From: Burkholderia sp. Bp9142
Lineage (GTDB): Bacteria; Pseudomonadota; Gammaproteobacteria; Burkholderiales; Burkholderiaceae
NCBI RefSeq assembly: GCF_003853415.1
Contig: NZ_QTPP01000034.1
Coordinates: 1-64,000 of the forward strand
DNA length: 64,000 nt
Direction: 5' to 3'
Shown one piece after another: positions 34,793-43,586 of this stretch; within the stretch, counting starts at the first letter, position 1; each line of letters starts with the position of its first letter. Under the pieces are notes generated by a model. It searched no databases, was not told the DNA's origin, and saw only the letters and a program-made list of their open reading frames with translations. Both the position numbers and the translations under genes were made by a program.

Positions 34793-35467
34793 TCAGCCGT
34801 AGGTGCGCCACGCATGCCGCTCGGGATCCTCGAGATGCGGGATGCCGTTGAACGACGCCAGGTGGAACGCTTCGGCGTTGAAGAAAAACTGCGAAAGACT
34901 GCTGTTGCGGATCTGCAGGTTCAGCGCGATCGCGATCGCCGGCGGGGCGGCGAGCACCTGCTGCACGGTCACCGCGATCGGTCCGCCGGAACTCACCGCG
35001 AGCACGCGCTGGCTACCGCCGTCGCGGATCGCGGCGCGCGCGTCGGCGACGCGCTGCTGGAAATGCGCCCAGGTCTCGGGCGCGGTGTCGCCGAGCTGGT
35101 CGTCGGCCCACAGATGCAGCACCTGCCGCAGCGCGCGAAAGTATTCCTTCATCGAGCCGGCCGCGAGCCGCGCGATCTCCGGATAATCGCTGGCCGCCGC
35201 CGCGAACAGCCCGTGGAAGTCGTATTCGTTCAGGCCCGGATGGCGGTCGACCGGCATGCCTTCGCGGCCCATCCCGCGCAGGATCGCATCGACGGTCTGC
35301 GCATGCCGGTTCAGCGTGCCGCAGATCACGCGGTCGAACGCCAGGCCCTGCCGCGCGAAATGCTCGCCGAGCCAGACACCCTGCTGCTCGCCGGCCGCGG
35401 ACAGCCGGTCGTAGTCGTCCGTGCCGAACGACGCCTGCCCGTGCCGGACCAGAAAGAGTTCAGCCAT
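34793..35467 (-). CDS. Histidine phosphatase family protein
   Basis: A 224-residue branch 1 histidine phosphatase (phosphoglycerate mutase-like). LVRHGQASF near residues 6-14 carries the RHG nucleophile, and AVSSGGPIAV near 158-167 occupies the second-His region. The usual second His of the SHG motif is replaced by Ser-Gly (SSGG), so catalysis should be checked. It is the first gene of the leftward acyl-CoA operon and might remove the phosphate added by the APH-like kinase. Confidence 0.82.
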   Translation of the reverse strand: MAELFLVRHGQASFGTDDYDRLSAAGEQQGVWLGEHFARQGLAFDRVICGTLNRHAQTVDAILRGMGREGMPVDRHPGLNEYDFHGLFAAAASDYPEIARLAAGSMKEYFRALRQVLHLWADDQLGDTAPETWAHFQQRVADARAAIRDGGSQRVLAVSSGGPIAVTVQQVLAAPPAIAIALNLQIRNSSLSQFFFNAEAFHLASFNGIPHLEDPERHAWRTYG

Positions 35468-35679
35468 TGCATGCCCGCCTGAGTGATACCGGAAGCCCAG
35501 CATAGCGATGGGGATTGCATTTTTGAAATTTATTTTCTGAATCGGTCGGCATTCATCGCATGAATTCCTGGTATCCGGACCGTGCGCATTCGACGCGCGA
35601 TGGCCGACCGCCGTCCGCCAGCGGCACGGGAATTGCGCCAGCCGCCACCATCACGTCTAACACGTTCAGGAGGGGTGCG

Positions 35680-35835
35680 ATGCTCGGGACCATTCTTATC
35701 ATCGTTCTGATTCTGCTGCTGATCGGGGCATTTCCCTCATGGCCGCACAGCCGAAGCTGGGGCTACTGGCCATCGGGGACTGTCGGGATGATCGTCATCA
35801 TCGTCGTCATCCTCGTGCTGCTGGGTCACATCTGA
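35680..35835 (+). CDS. DUF3309-family small membrane protein
   Basis: A 51-residue protein with two hydrophobic segments (residues 2-18 and 35-50) joined by the FPSWPHSRSWGYWPSG loop, the hallmark of DUF3309 (PF11752) proteins. ATG 35680 follows a perfect AGGAGGGG. Function is unknown; such proteins are abundant in proteobacteria and often stress-induced. It is monocistronic. Confidence 0.85.
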   Translation: MLGTILIIVLILLLIGAFPSWPHSRSWGYWPSGTVGMIVIIVVILVLLGHI

Positions 35836-36244
35836 GACTGCCACGGCAAGGCCGGCCGCGACACACACGCCGGTCCGAACGGGGGTGCATGCGCGCCCTT
35901 CCTACCTTCCTACACACCCGACGCCCGGCGCCGGTCCGGCGACGGGCCCCGGCCTGCCGCCGTCGCGCCGTGATGCCTGCGCTCCCCGGCCGGCCCCGGT
36001 CCGCGCAGAGGCGGTACGCACGGTACGAAGCCAGGGCGCCTGCCATCCCGCCTCATCCCGCAACCACCCTTGGAAAACCCGCGCCTCACCCGATCCGGCG
36101 CCCGAACGCAGCGCAACCGAATCCCTCCGGTTATCAACTGATCCAAAAGATTCATTAGACGGTGCCGCCCCCGGCGCGCGATGCTGGCCCGGCCAGTGAA
36201 CGCGGCGTCATTGCAACGCCGCGCACGAGAATGGAGTGAGACAC
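35836..36244. other. Intergenic region without recognised features
   Basis: Between the DUF3309 gene and the MFS carrier lie 409 bases of Pro/Arg/Ala-type GC-rich sequence with several short shadow frames. No convincing gene, hairpin with T-run or promoter pair was found. Confidence 0.4.
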
Positions 36245-37531
36245 ATGCCCGCCGATCACCGTCAACGGCGCCATACGCTGTGGCTGCTGTGCGCGCTTTC
36301 GTTCATCCTCTACGTCGACCGCGTGAACCTCGCGACCGCGGCCGGCGCGATCAAGGCCGAGCTCGGCCTGTCGAACACCGAGCTCGGCATCGCGTTCTCC
36401 GCGTTCGCGTATTCGTACGCGATCTGCCAGATCGTCGGCGGCTGGATCGCCGACCGCTTCGGCGCCCGCATCACGCTGATCGGCTGCGGGCTGATCTGGG
36501 TCGCCTCGACGTTCATGACCGGGCTCGTGCACAGCCTCGCGCTGCTGTTCGCCGCGCGCCTGCTGCTCGGGATCGGCGAAGGCGCGACGCTGCCCGCGCA
36601 GGCCCGCGCGATCACGCACTGGTTCTCGCGCGAACGGCGCGGCGTCGTGCAGGGCTTCACGCATTCGTTCTCGCGGCTCGGCAACGCGGTCACGCCGCCG
36701 ATCGTCGCCGCGCTGATGACGTGGCTGTCGTGGCGCGCGGCGTTCTTCGTGATCGGCGCGGTGACGCTGGTGTGGCTCGTGTGGTGGGTCGTCGGCTTTC
36801 GCGAGCACCCGCTCGGCGACGACGGCAACAACGGCCATGCGCGCACCGCTGCCGCCGCCCGCCCGGCACCGCCGTCCGGCCCGACGCCGTGGGGGCCGCT
36901 GTTCCGCCGGATGGCGCCGACGATCTTCGTGTACTTCTGCTACGGCTGGACCGCGTGGCTGTTCTTCACGTGGCTGCCGACGTTCTTCCTGAACGGCAAG
37001 GGCCTCGACCTGAAGTCGACCGCGCTGTTCGCATCCGGCGTGTTCTTCGCGGGCGTGGTCGGCGACACGCTCGGCGGCTGGCTGTGCGACCGCATCTACC
37101 GCAAGACCGGCAACCTCGCGCTGTCGCGCCAGAGCGTGATCGTCGCGAGCTTCGCCGGCGCACTCGCGTGCATGCTGCCGCTCGCGTTCGTGCATTCGAC
37201 GGCCGGCATCGCGCTGTGCCTGTCCGGGTCGTTCCTGTGTCTCGAACTAACGATCGGACCGATCTGGGCCGTGCCGAGCGATATCGCGCCGACGCACACG
37301 GGCATCGCGAGCGGGATGATGAATGCCGGCTCGGCGATCTCGGGGATCCTGTCGCCGATCCTGTTCGGCTATCTCGTCGACCGTACCGGCAGCTGGACGG
37401 TGCCGTTCGTCGGGTCGGTCGCGATGCTCGTGATCGGCATCGTCGCCGCGCTGCGGATTCGGCCGGATCGCGCGTTGCCGGAATCGATGCCGTCGCTCGC
37501 CGAAGCGCCGGCCGCGCCGTCGGCTCGCTGA
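36245..37531 (+). CDS. MFS transporter, anion:cation symporter family
   Basis: A 428-residue 12-helix major facilitator of the ACS family (sugar acids, tartrate, phthalate-like anions). The loop 2-3 motif is GGWIADRFGAR, and the family start LSFILYVDRVNLATAAG is at residue 18. The central loop (about 195-215) is Ala/Pro-rich. ATG 36245 follows GGAG; GTG 36236 is an alternative. It is the gene left of the LysR regulator at 37815 and may serve the sugar-acid operon on the other side. Confidence 0.88.
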   Translation: MPADHRQRRHTLWLLCALSFILYVDRVNLATAAGAIKAELGLSNTELGIAFSAFAYSYAICQIVGGWIADRFGARITLIGCGLIWVASTFMTGLVHSLALLFAARLLLGIGEGATLPAQARAITHWFSRERRGVVQGFTHSFSRLGNAVTPPIVAALMTWLSWRAAFFVIGAVTLVWLVWWVVGFREHPLGDDGNNGHARTAAAARPAPPSGPTPWGPLFRRMAPTIFVYFCYGWTAWLFFTWLPTFFLNGKGLDLKSTALFASGVFFAGVVGDTLGGWLCDRIYRKTGNLALSRQSVIVASFAGALACMLPLAFVHSTAGIALCLSGSFLCLELTIGPIWAVPSDIAPTHTGIASGMMNAGSAISGILSPILFGYLVDRTGSWTVPFVGSVAMLVIGIVAALRIRPDRALPESMPSLAEAPAAPSAR

Positions 37532-37611
37532 AGCCGTTCGGTTCGGGGTCGCCTGCCTCCCCCGTCTCGCCGGCGTCGCCGTCACGCTTCACTGCGTTCC
37601 GCGATGGTGGT

Positions 37612-37803
37612 GGCTCGGCTGGCTCGGCTGGCTCGGCTGGCTCGGCTGGCCCGGCTGGCCCGGCCGCCTCGGCTGGCGCGGCTGATTCGGCCGATGCGGC
37701 TTGTTCGGCGTGCTTGGCTGATTCGGCTGATTCGGCTGATTCGGCTGGTTCGGTCGCCTCGGCTGGCGCGGCTGGCGCGGCTGGCTCGGCCGCCTCGGCT
37801 GGC
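37612..37803. repeat. 9-bp GGCTCGGCT-type minisatellite
   Basis: About 20 tandem, partly degenerate copies of a 9-base unit (GGCTCGGCT, with variants GGCTGATTC, GGCGCGGCT, GGCCCGGCT) fill 192 bases between the MFS carrier and the convergent LysR gene. As 9 is a multiple of 3, every frame stays open: Ser-Ala-Gly repeats on the + strand and Gln-Pro-Ser repeats on the - strand (a ~80-residue frame 37831-37589). No ribosome-binding site or start supports translation. Copy number is probably variable. Confidence 0.8.
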
Positions 37804-37814
37804 AAACCGCGCCG

Positions 37815-38762
37815 TTACGCGCCGCCGTCATCGCCCACCCCGTCCCGGTGAAACAGCGCGAGAAAGTGCTGCGCGGGAATGCTCAGCGGCCGGTCGCGCC
37901 GCACGAGGCTCCCGTACGACGGCAGCTTCTGGTCGAGCTCGTAGGCGAGGATCGCCACGAGCCCGTGCTCCGCGTTGCGCTGCGCGACCGTCAGCGGAAT
38001 CACGCCGAGCATGTGCGAACGGTCGACCAGGTTCATCGTCGTCAGGATCGACCCCGTTTCGACGAGCCCGCGCGGCATCGGCTGGTGACGCGCGCGGAAC
38101 TCGCGCTCGACGACCTCGCGCGCCGGGCTGCCGGCCGGCTGCAGGATCCACGTGTAGTCGAGCAGCGCGTCGAATTCGACCGGCCCGGCGCCCGCGAGCG
38201 GATGGCCGCGGCCCGCGATGATCGCGAGCGCCTCGTCGTCCACCACGCGGAAGTCGCAATCGGTGCCGACGTTGCGGCCGATCACCACCTCGAGCACGCC
38301 TTCGCGCAACTGCGGCATCAGCCGGTCGCTGGTATCGACCGCGATGTCGATCGCCAGCAGCGGATAGCGCGCCTTCAGCTGCACCAGCGCCTCGGTGAGC
38401 CGCCCCGGCGACGCCGCCATGATGCTGCCGATCGCGAGCCGCCCCGCGCTGCCGAGCTGCAGCTCGCCGAGCTCGCGATTGAGCGCCTCCACGCTGCCGC
38501 GGATCCCGCGGAAATAGCCGAGCACGCGCTCCCCCGCCGGGTTCAGCACGAGCCCGCGCCCGACGCGGTCGAACAGCCGCTGGCCGAGCGCGCTTTCCAG
38601 TTCGGCCAGCATCTTCGTCGCGGCCGGCTGCGTGAGGCCGAGCTGCGCGGCGGCCGCGCGCAGCGTCGAGCATTCATCCACCGCGAGCAGCAGCGCGATC
38701 TGCCGCATCCGCAGGCGGTTCAGCAATTGGGGAGTCGAGTCTCGTCGATCGATCGAGCCCAT
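37815..38762 (-). CDS. LysR-family regulator (GbpR/PcaQ-like)
   Basis: A 315-residue LysR regulator of the branch with LRMRQIALLLAVDECSTLRAAAAQLGLTQPAATKMLAELE as the HTH region; this branch includes GbpR and PcaQ, which sense sugars or aromatic acids. It is divergent from the PdxA2/rhamnonate-dehydratase-like operon and is its likely activator. The 156-base gap has a promoter for the operon and AT-rich dyads fit for LysR binding. Confidence 0.9.
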   Translation of the reverse strand: MGSIDRRDSTPQLLNRLRMRQIALLLAVDECSTLRAAAAQLGLTQPAATKMLAELESALGQRLFDRVGRGLVLNPAGERVLGYFRGIRGSVEALNRELGELQLGSAGRLAIGSIMAASPGRLTEALVQLKARYPLLAIDIAVDTSDRLMPQLREGVLEVVIGRNVGTDCDFRVVDDEALAIIAGRGHPLAGAGPVEFDALLDYTWILQPAGSPAREVVEREFRARHQPMPRGLVETGSILTTMNLVDRSHMLGVIPLTVAQRNAEHGLVAILAYELDQKLPSYGSLVRRDRPLSIPAQHFLALFHRDGVGDDGGA

Positions 38763-38802
38763 TCCGATTACTCCAGGTTATCGATTCATCAAGAGTTTTC
38801 AA

Positions 38803-38831
38803 TTTACCGACTCATTCCGTCTACCTAGCAT
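38803..38831 (+). promoter_or_regulatory. Probable promoter of the sugar-acid operon
   Basis: TTTACC (38803-38808) and TAGCAT (38826-38831) are 17 bases apart in the divergent gap. Both match only moderately, as expected for an activator-dependent promoter. The AT-rich stretch GTTATCGATTCATCAAG upstream (about 38777-38793) would be the LysR site. Confidence 0.4.
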
Positions 38832-38876
38832 GAACCCCATAGACCAACGGCCACGCGCCGCCACCGGAGACACCGC

Positions 38877-38921
38877 TTGAACACGCAACCGCCTGCAGCC
38901 CGCCACGGAGACACCCCATGA
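38877..38921 (+). CDS. Possible 14-codon leader peptide overlapping the pdxA-like start
   Basis: GGAGACACC (38866-38874) precedes TTG 38877, and the frame (about MNTQPPAARHGDTP) stops with a TGA that overlaps the ATG of the next gene as ATGA (38918-38921). The arrangement of ribosome-binding site, short frame and ATGA overlap fits a translationally coupled leader. It could also be chance, because the sequence is short. Confidence 0.25.
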   Translation: MNTQPPAARHGDTP

Positions 38922-39964
38922 CGACCGCCGCCTCCCTGCCCGTCGTCGCGCTGACGCTCGGCGACCCCGCCGGCATCGGCGCCGAGCTGATCGCGAAACT
39001 GCTCGCGCGGCCCGACGCGACGTCCCGCGCGAACCTCGTGCTGATCGGCGACCGCTGGCTGTGGGAAGCCGGCCAGCGCGTCGCCGGCGTGACGGTCGAC
39101 GTCGAGCCCGTCGCATCGCTCACCGCCGTGCGCGGCCGGCCGTCCACCGCGCGCGCCGCGTTCGTTGCGGTCGGCACGATCGATCCCGCGCAGGTCACCG
39201 TCGGCCAGCCCGGCGCGGCGGGCGGCCGCTCGACGCTGACCGTGCTCGACCAGTGCCTCGACGCCGCGCTCGCCGGCGACATCGACGCGATCTGCTTCGC
39301 GCCGCTGAACAAGTACGCGATGAAGCTCGGCGGGCTCAAGCACGACGACGAGCTGCACCACTTCGCCGCCGCGCTCGACGTGACCGGCTACTTCTGCGAA
39401 TTCAACACGCTCGGCGAGCTGTGGACCGCGCGGATCTCGTCGCATATTCCACTGAAGGACGCGGCGGCCCAACTGAGTGTCGAGCGCATCGAACAGGCCT
39501 CCGAACTGATCTACCGGTCGCTGCTCGCGAACGGCGTCACGGCGCCGAAGGTCGCGATCGCCGCGTTCAACCCGCATGGCGGCGACGGCGGCAGCTGCGG
39601 CCGCGAGGAAGTCGACATCATCGAGCCGGCGGTACGCAAGCTGCAGTCGCGCGACTGGCCGACCGACACGCCGTTCCACGGCCCGTTCCCCGCCGACACG
39701 ATCTTCCTGAAGGCGCAGGCCGGCGACTACCAGGCGATCGTCACGATGTACCACGACCAGGGGCAGATCGCGATCAAGCTGCTGGGCTTCTCGCGCGGCG
39801 TGACCGTGCAGGGCGGGCTGCCCGTGCCGATCACGACGCCCGCGCACGGCACCGCGTACGACATCGCGGGGCGCGGCAGCGCCGACGTCGGCGCGACCTG
39901 GCAGGCGCTGCAGATCGCGTGCCGGATGGGCGCCGCGCGCCGCACCCCCACCGTTTCGGCGTGA
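38918..39964 (+). CDS. PdxA-family dehydrogenase (PdxA2-like)
   Basis: A 348-residue metal- and NAD-dependent beta-decarboxylating dehydrogenase of the PdxA family. TLGDPAGIGAELIAK at the N-terminus and the three metal-binding histidines H176, H220 (NPHGGDGG) and H279 (YHDQG) are present. Family members oxidise 4-phospho-hydroxythreonine, 4-phospho-erythronate/threonate, or aromatic diols (TphB). The operon has no DUF1537 sugar-acid kinase, usually paired with PdxA2, so the substrate may be unphosphorylated or made elsewhere. First gene of the operon. Confidence 0.87.
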   Translation: MTTAASLPVVALTLGDPAGIGAELIAKLLARPDATSRANLVLIGDRWLWEAGQRVAGVTVDVEPVASLTAVRGRPSTARAAFVAVGTIDPAQVTVGQPGAAGGRSTLTVLDQCLDAALAGDIDAICFAPLNKYAMKLGGLKHDDELHHFAAALDVTGYFCEFNTLGELWTARISSHIPLKDAAAQLSVERIEQASELIYRSLLANGVTAPKVAIAAFNPHGGDGGSCGREEVDIIEPAVRKLQSRDWPTDTPFHGPFPADTIFLKAQAGDYQAIVTMYHDQGQIAIKLLGFSRGVTVQGGLPVPITTPAHGTAYDIAGRGSADVGATWQALQIACRMGAARRTPTVSA

Positions 39965-40014
39965 CGCTCGCACGCCATCCACACACGACAACATCGATTC
40001 CTGGAGACACCATC

Positions 40015-41187
40015 ATGAAGATCCGCTCCGTGCGCGCCCGCGTATTCCAGTGGAAAGGCAAGACCGTCCCGCCGCAGGGCAACTTCTGCTCGAACGCGAT
40101 GGACCTGCTGTACGCGCCGCAGGAAACCATGAGCACGTTCCGCTTCCATTCGTGGACGGTCGTCGAAGTCGAGACCGACGACGGCATCGTCGGCCTCGGC
40201 AACGTCGCGCTCGCGCCGCACGTCGCGAAGGTGATCGTCGACCAGTACCTCGCGCCGCTCGTGATCGGCCAGGACCCGTGGGACTACGAGTACCTGAACC
40301 AGCGGATGTACCGCGCGACCCACGCCTGGGGCCGCAAGGGCATCGGCATGGCGGCGATCTCGGCGGTCGACATCGCGATCTGGGACATCCTCGGCAAGAG
40401 CGTCGGCAAGCCCGTGTTCAAGCTGCTCGGCGGCCGCACCAAGGAGAAGATCCCCTGCTACTACTCGAAGCTCTATCGCACCGACCTGAAAGAGATGCAG
40501 GACGAGGCGCAGCGCTATCTGAAGGAAGGTTTCCGCGCGTTCAAGATGCGCTTCGGCTACGGGCCCGCGCACGGGCAGCAGGGCGTGGTGGAGAACCTGA
40601 AGTCGGTCGCGGCGATCCGCGAGGTGATCGGCTACGACAACGACCTGATGCTCGAGTGCTACATGGGCTGGAACCTCGAGTACGCGAAGCGCATCCTGCC
40701 GAAGCTCGAGAAATACCAGCCGCGCTGGCTCGAGGAGCCGGTGATCGCCGACGACATCGACGGCTACGCGGAGCTGAACCAGCTCACGCGCATCCCGATC
40801 TCCGGCGGCGAGCACGAGTTCTCGCTGTACGGGTTCAAGCAGCTGCTGGACCGCAAGGCCGTGTCGGTCGTGCAGTACGACACGAACCGCGTCGGCGGGA
40901 TCACGATGGCGCACAAGATCAACGCGCTGTGCGAGGCGTACAGCGTGCCGGTGATTCCGCATGCGGGCCAGATGCACAACTATCACCTGACGATGAGCAC
41001 GCTCGCGTCGCCGATGAGCGAATACTTCCCGATGTTCGACGTCGAGGTCGGCAACGAGCTGTTCTATTACATCTTCGACGGCGAGCCGGTGGCCGAGAAC
41101 GGCTTCCTGCAACTGCGCGACGACGTGCCGGGCCTCGGTCTCACGCTGAAGACCGAGTTCCTCGACCAGTTCGACATCGTCGAGTGA
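40015..41187 (+). CDS. Enolase-superfamily dehydratase, L-rhamnonate dehydratase-like
   Basis: A 390-residue mandelate racemase/muconate lactonising-type enzyme. Metal ligands E214, E240 and E266, K177 (FKMRFGYGP), H267 (GEHE) and H316 (PHAGQMHNYH) are visible. It should remove water from a sugar acid to give a 2-keto-3-deoxy acid. The closest known class by motif is rhamnonate dehydratase, but the sequence around the active site differs and other 6-deoxy or pentonic acids are possible. ATG 40015 follows GGAGACACC. Confidence 0.85.
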   Translation: MKIRSVRARVFQWKGKTVPPQGNFCSNAMDLLYAPQETMSTFRFHSWTVVEVETDDGIVGLGNVALAPHVAKVIVDQYLAPLVIGQDPWDYEYLNQRMYRATHAWGRKGIGMAAISAVDIAIWDILGKSVGKPVFKLLGGRTKEKIPCYYSKLYRTDLKEMQDEAQRYLKEGFRAFKMRFGYGPAHGQQGVVENLKSVAAIREVIGYDNDLMLECYMGWNLEYAKRILPKLEKYQPRWLEEPVIADDIDGYAELNQLTRIPISGGEHEFSLYGFKQLLDRKAVSVVQYDTNRVGGITMAHKINALCEAYSVPVIPHAGQMHNYHLTMSTLASPMSEYFPMFDVEVGNELFYYIFDGEPVAENGFLQLRDDVPGLGLTLKTEFLDQFDIVE

Positions 41188-41195
41188 GGACGGCC

Positions 41196-42113
41196 ATGAA
41201 CGCACGCTACCAGGGCGTCTTTCCGGTCGCGCCGACGATCTTCGACGCGCACGGCGCGCTCGACCTCGACGGCCAGCGCCGCTGCCTCGACTTCATGATC
41301 GACGCGGGTTCGCACGGCATCTGCATCCACGCGAACTACTCGGAGCAGTTCGCGCTCGGCGACGACGAACGCGACCTCATCACGCGCACGACGCTCGAGC
41401 ACGTCGCCGGCCGCGTGCCGGTGATCGTCACGACGTCGCACTTCAGCGCGCGGATCTGCGCGGAACGCAACCGCCGCGCGCAGGCGCTCGGCGCCGCGAT
41501 GGTGATGGTGATGCCGCCGTATCACGGCGCGACGTTCCGCGTGCCCGAGGCGTCGATCCGCGCGTTCTTCCGCGAGGTCGCCGACGGCCTCGACATTCCG
41601 CTGATGATCCAGGACGCGCCCGCGAGCGGCGTCGCGCTGCCTGCAGCGTTGCTCGCGACGCTCGCGCGCGAGATCGACGCCGTGTCGTACTTCAAGATCG
41701 AGACGCCCGGCGCCGCGTCGAAGCTGCGCGAGCTGATCGCGCTCGGCGGCGACGCGATCGAAGGGCCGTGGGACGGCGAGGAAGGCATCACGCTGCTCGC
41801 CGATCTCGATGCCGGCGCGACCGGCGCGATGACGGGCGGCGGCTATCCGGACGGGATTCGCCGGATCACCGACGCCTATTTCGCCGGCCGCCGCGACGAA
41901 GCGTGCGAGCAGTACGCGCGCTGGCTGCCGCTGATCAACTACGAAAACCGCCAGTCGGGCTTCCTGACCGCGAAGGCGCTGATGAAGGCAGGCGGCGTGA
42001 TCGCGTGCGACAAGCCGCGCGCGCCGTGGCCCGAACTGCACCCGCAGGTGCGCGCGGGCCTGCTCGACGCGGCGCGGCGGCTCGATCCGCTCGTGCTGCG
42101 CTGGGGGCGCTAG
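41196..42113 (+). CDS. DHDPS-family lyase lacking the usual tyrosine
   Basis: A 305-residue dihydrodipicolinate synthase-fold protein. The Schiff-base K167 (YFKIETPG) is kept, but the catalytic tyrosine position is Q139 (MIQDAP) and the GSTGE loop reads ANYSE. Aldolase or dehydratase chemistry on a 2-keto-3-deoxy acid made by the preceding dehydratase is a reasonable inference, with an altered proton relay. It starts 8 bases after the dehydratase stop. The 128-base gap after it holds two GC-rich hairpins (for example 42188-42209). Confidence 0.8.
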   Translation: MNARYQGVFPVAPTIFDAHGALDLDGQRRCLDFMIDAGSHGICIHANYSEQFALGDDERDLITRTTLEHVAGRVPVIVTTSHFSARICAERNRRAQALGAAMVMVMPPYHGATFRVPEASIRAFFREVADGLDIPLMIQDAPASGVALPAALLATLAREIDAVSYFKIETPGAASKLRELIALGGDAIEGPWDGEEGITLLADLDAGATGAMTGGGYPDGIRRITDAYFAGRRDEACEQYARWLPLINYENRQSGFLTAKALMKAGGVIACDKPRAPWPELHPQVRAGLLDAARRLDPLVLRWGR

Positions 42114-42241
42114 ACATCGGATGCACGCGCGACGCGAAAGGCGTTGCGCGTCGGCGGCCGGCACCTGCCGGCTCGCCAAGGCAAGACGGCGGCCCATCAG
42201 AAGGCCGCCGCGGCCGACTAACCAAACTGGATGGAGACACC

Positions 42242-43534
42242 ATGAACCTGTTGAACCCGGCCACCCCGGCCTATGAAGCCGGCGAAGCCATTCCGCGCCG
42301 CCGCTGGCTGCGCGTGATTCCGCCGCTGCTGCTCGCCTGCATCATTTCGTACATGGACCGCGTGAACATCGCGTTCGCGATGCCGGGCGGGATGAACGCC
42401 GATCTCGGCATGGACGCGACGATGGCCGGCCTCGCCGGCGGCATCTTCTTCTTCGGCTACCTGTTCCTGCAGATCCCCGGCGGCCGGCGCGCGGCGCGCG
42501 GCAGCGGCAAGACCTTCATCGCCTGGTCGCTCGTGAGCTGGGCCGTGCTGTCGGTGCTGACCGGGCTCGTCACGCATACGTGGCAGTTGCTGACGCTGCG
42601 CTTCATGCTCGGCGTGGCCGAGGGCGGGATGCTGCCCGTCGTGCTGACGATGGTCAGCCACTGGTTTCCCGACCGCGAACGCGGCCGCGCGAACGCGATG
42701 GTCATCATGTTCGTGCCGCTCGCCGGCATGATCACCGCGCCGCTGTCCGGCTTCATCCTCGCCGCGTACGACTGGCGTCACCTGTTTTACAGCGCCGGCG
42801 CGCTGTCGCTGCTGTGCCTGTTCGCGTGGCTGATGTTCGCCGACGACAGCCCGGAAACCGCGCGCTGGGTGTCGCCGCGCGAGAAGGCGTACATCCTCGC
42901 CGCGCTGCGCGAGGAACAGGCGCGCAAGCAGGCCGCCGGCACGCCGGCCGCCGCGTCGTTCGGCGCGATGCTGCGCAACCCGACGATCTGGCTGCTGATC
43001 GCGATCAACTTCTGCTATCAGGTCGGCATCTACGGCTATACGATGTGGTTGCCGACGCTGCTGAAGAACCTCACGCACGGCGGGATGGGCAAGGTCGGCC
43101 TGCTCGCGATGCTGCCGTATGTCGCGATGATGATCGGGATGTTCGCCACGTCGTATTTGTCTGACCGGACCGGCAAGCGCCGCCTGTTCGTGCTGCTGCC
43201 GCTCGTCGGGTTCGCCGCATGCCTCGCGCTGTCGGTGCTCACGCATGCGTCGATGATCGTGTCGTTCGCGTTCCTGATCGGCTGCGGCTTCTTCCTGCAG
43301 GCAGCGGCCGGCGTGTTCTGGGCGATTCCGCCGAAGCTGTGCAGCGTCGAGACGGCCGGCAGCGCACGCGGCCTGATCAACGCGCTCGGCAACCTCGGCG
43401 GCTTCTGCGGCCCGTATGCGGTCGGCGTGCTGACCCAGCACGTGAGCGCGGCCGCCGGCGTGTACAGCCTCGCCGTCACGCTCGCGGTGGCCGGCCTGCT
43501 CGCACTGACGCTGCCGACGCGCTGCGAAGACTGA
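42242..43534 (+). CDS. MFS transporter of the ACS family
   Basis: A 430-residue 12-helix carrier; IISYMDRVNIAFAMPGGMN near residue 35 and the loop GGRRAARGSGK replace the canonical GGxxADRxGxR, as in other anion:cation symporters of the ACS family (glucarate, galactonate, hydroxyphenylacetate). As the only transporter in the operon it presumably takes up the substrate acid. ATG 42242 follows GGAGACACC directly. Confidence 0.9.
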   Translation: MNLLNPATPAYEAGEAIPRRRWLRVIPPLLLACIISYMDRVNIAFAMPGGMNADLGMDATMAGLAGGIFFFGYLFLQIPGGRRAARGSGKTFIAWSLVSWAVLSVLTGLVTHTWQLLTLRFMLGVAEGGMLPVVLTMVSHWFPDRERGRANAMVIMFVPLAGMITAPLSGFILAAYDWRHLFYSAGALSLLCLFAWLMFADDSPETARWVSPREKAYILAALREEQARKQAAGTPAAASFGAMLRNPTIWLLIAINFCYQVGIYGYTMWLPTLLKNLTHGGMGKVGLLAMLPYVAMMIGMFATSYLSDRTGKRRLFVLLPLVGFAACLALSVLTHASMIVSFAFLIGCGFFLQAAAGVFWAIPPKLCSVETAGSARGLINALGNLGGFCGPYAVGVLTQHVSAAAGVYSLAVTLAVAGLLALTLPTRCED

Positions 43535-43586
43535 CGCGCACCGACATCGACGCGCGGACACGCCAACGAAACAACGGAGACACACC

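Noticed and set aside
37612..37803. A CRISPR-like array.
   Set aside because: The units are 9 bp and contiguous, with no spacers and no cas genes nearby; it is a minisatellite.
37589..37831. An 80-residue Gln/Pro/Ser-repeat protein on the - strand across the minisatellite.
   Set aside because: It starts inside the LysR gene in another frame, has no ribosome-binding site and exists only because the repeat unit is a multiple of three.
42188..42209. Hairpins between the DHDPS-like gene and the MFS gene as full terminators.
   Set aside because: No T-run follows and the next gene has the same ribosome-binding leader as the rest of the operon, so read-through is likely.
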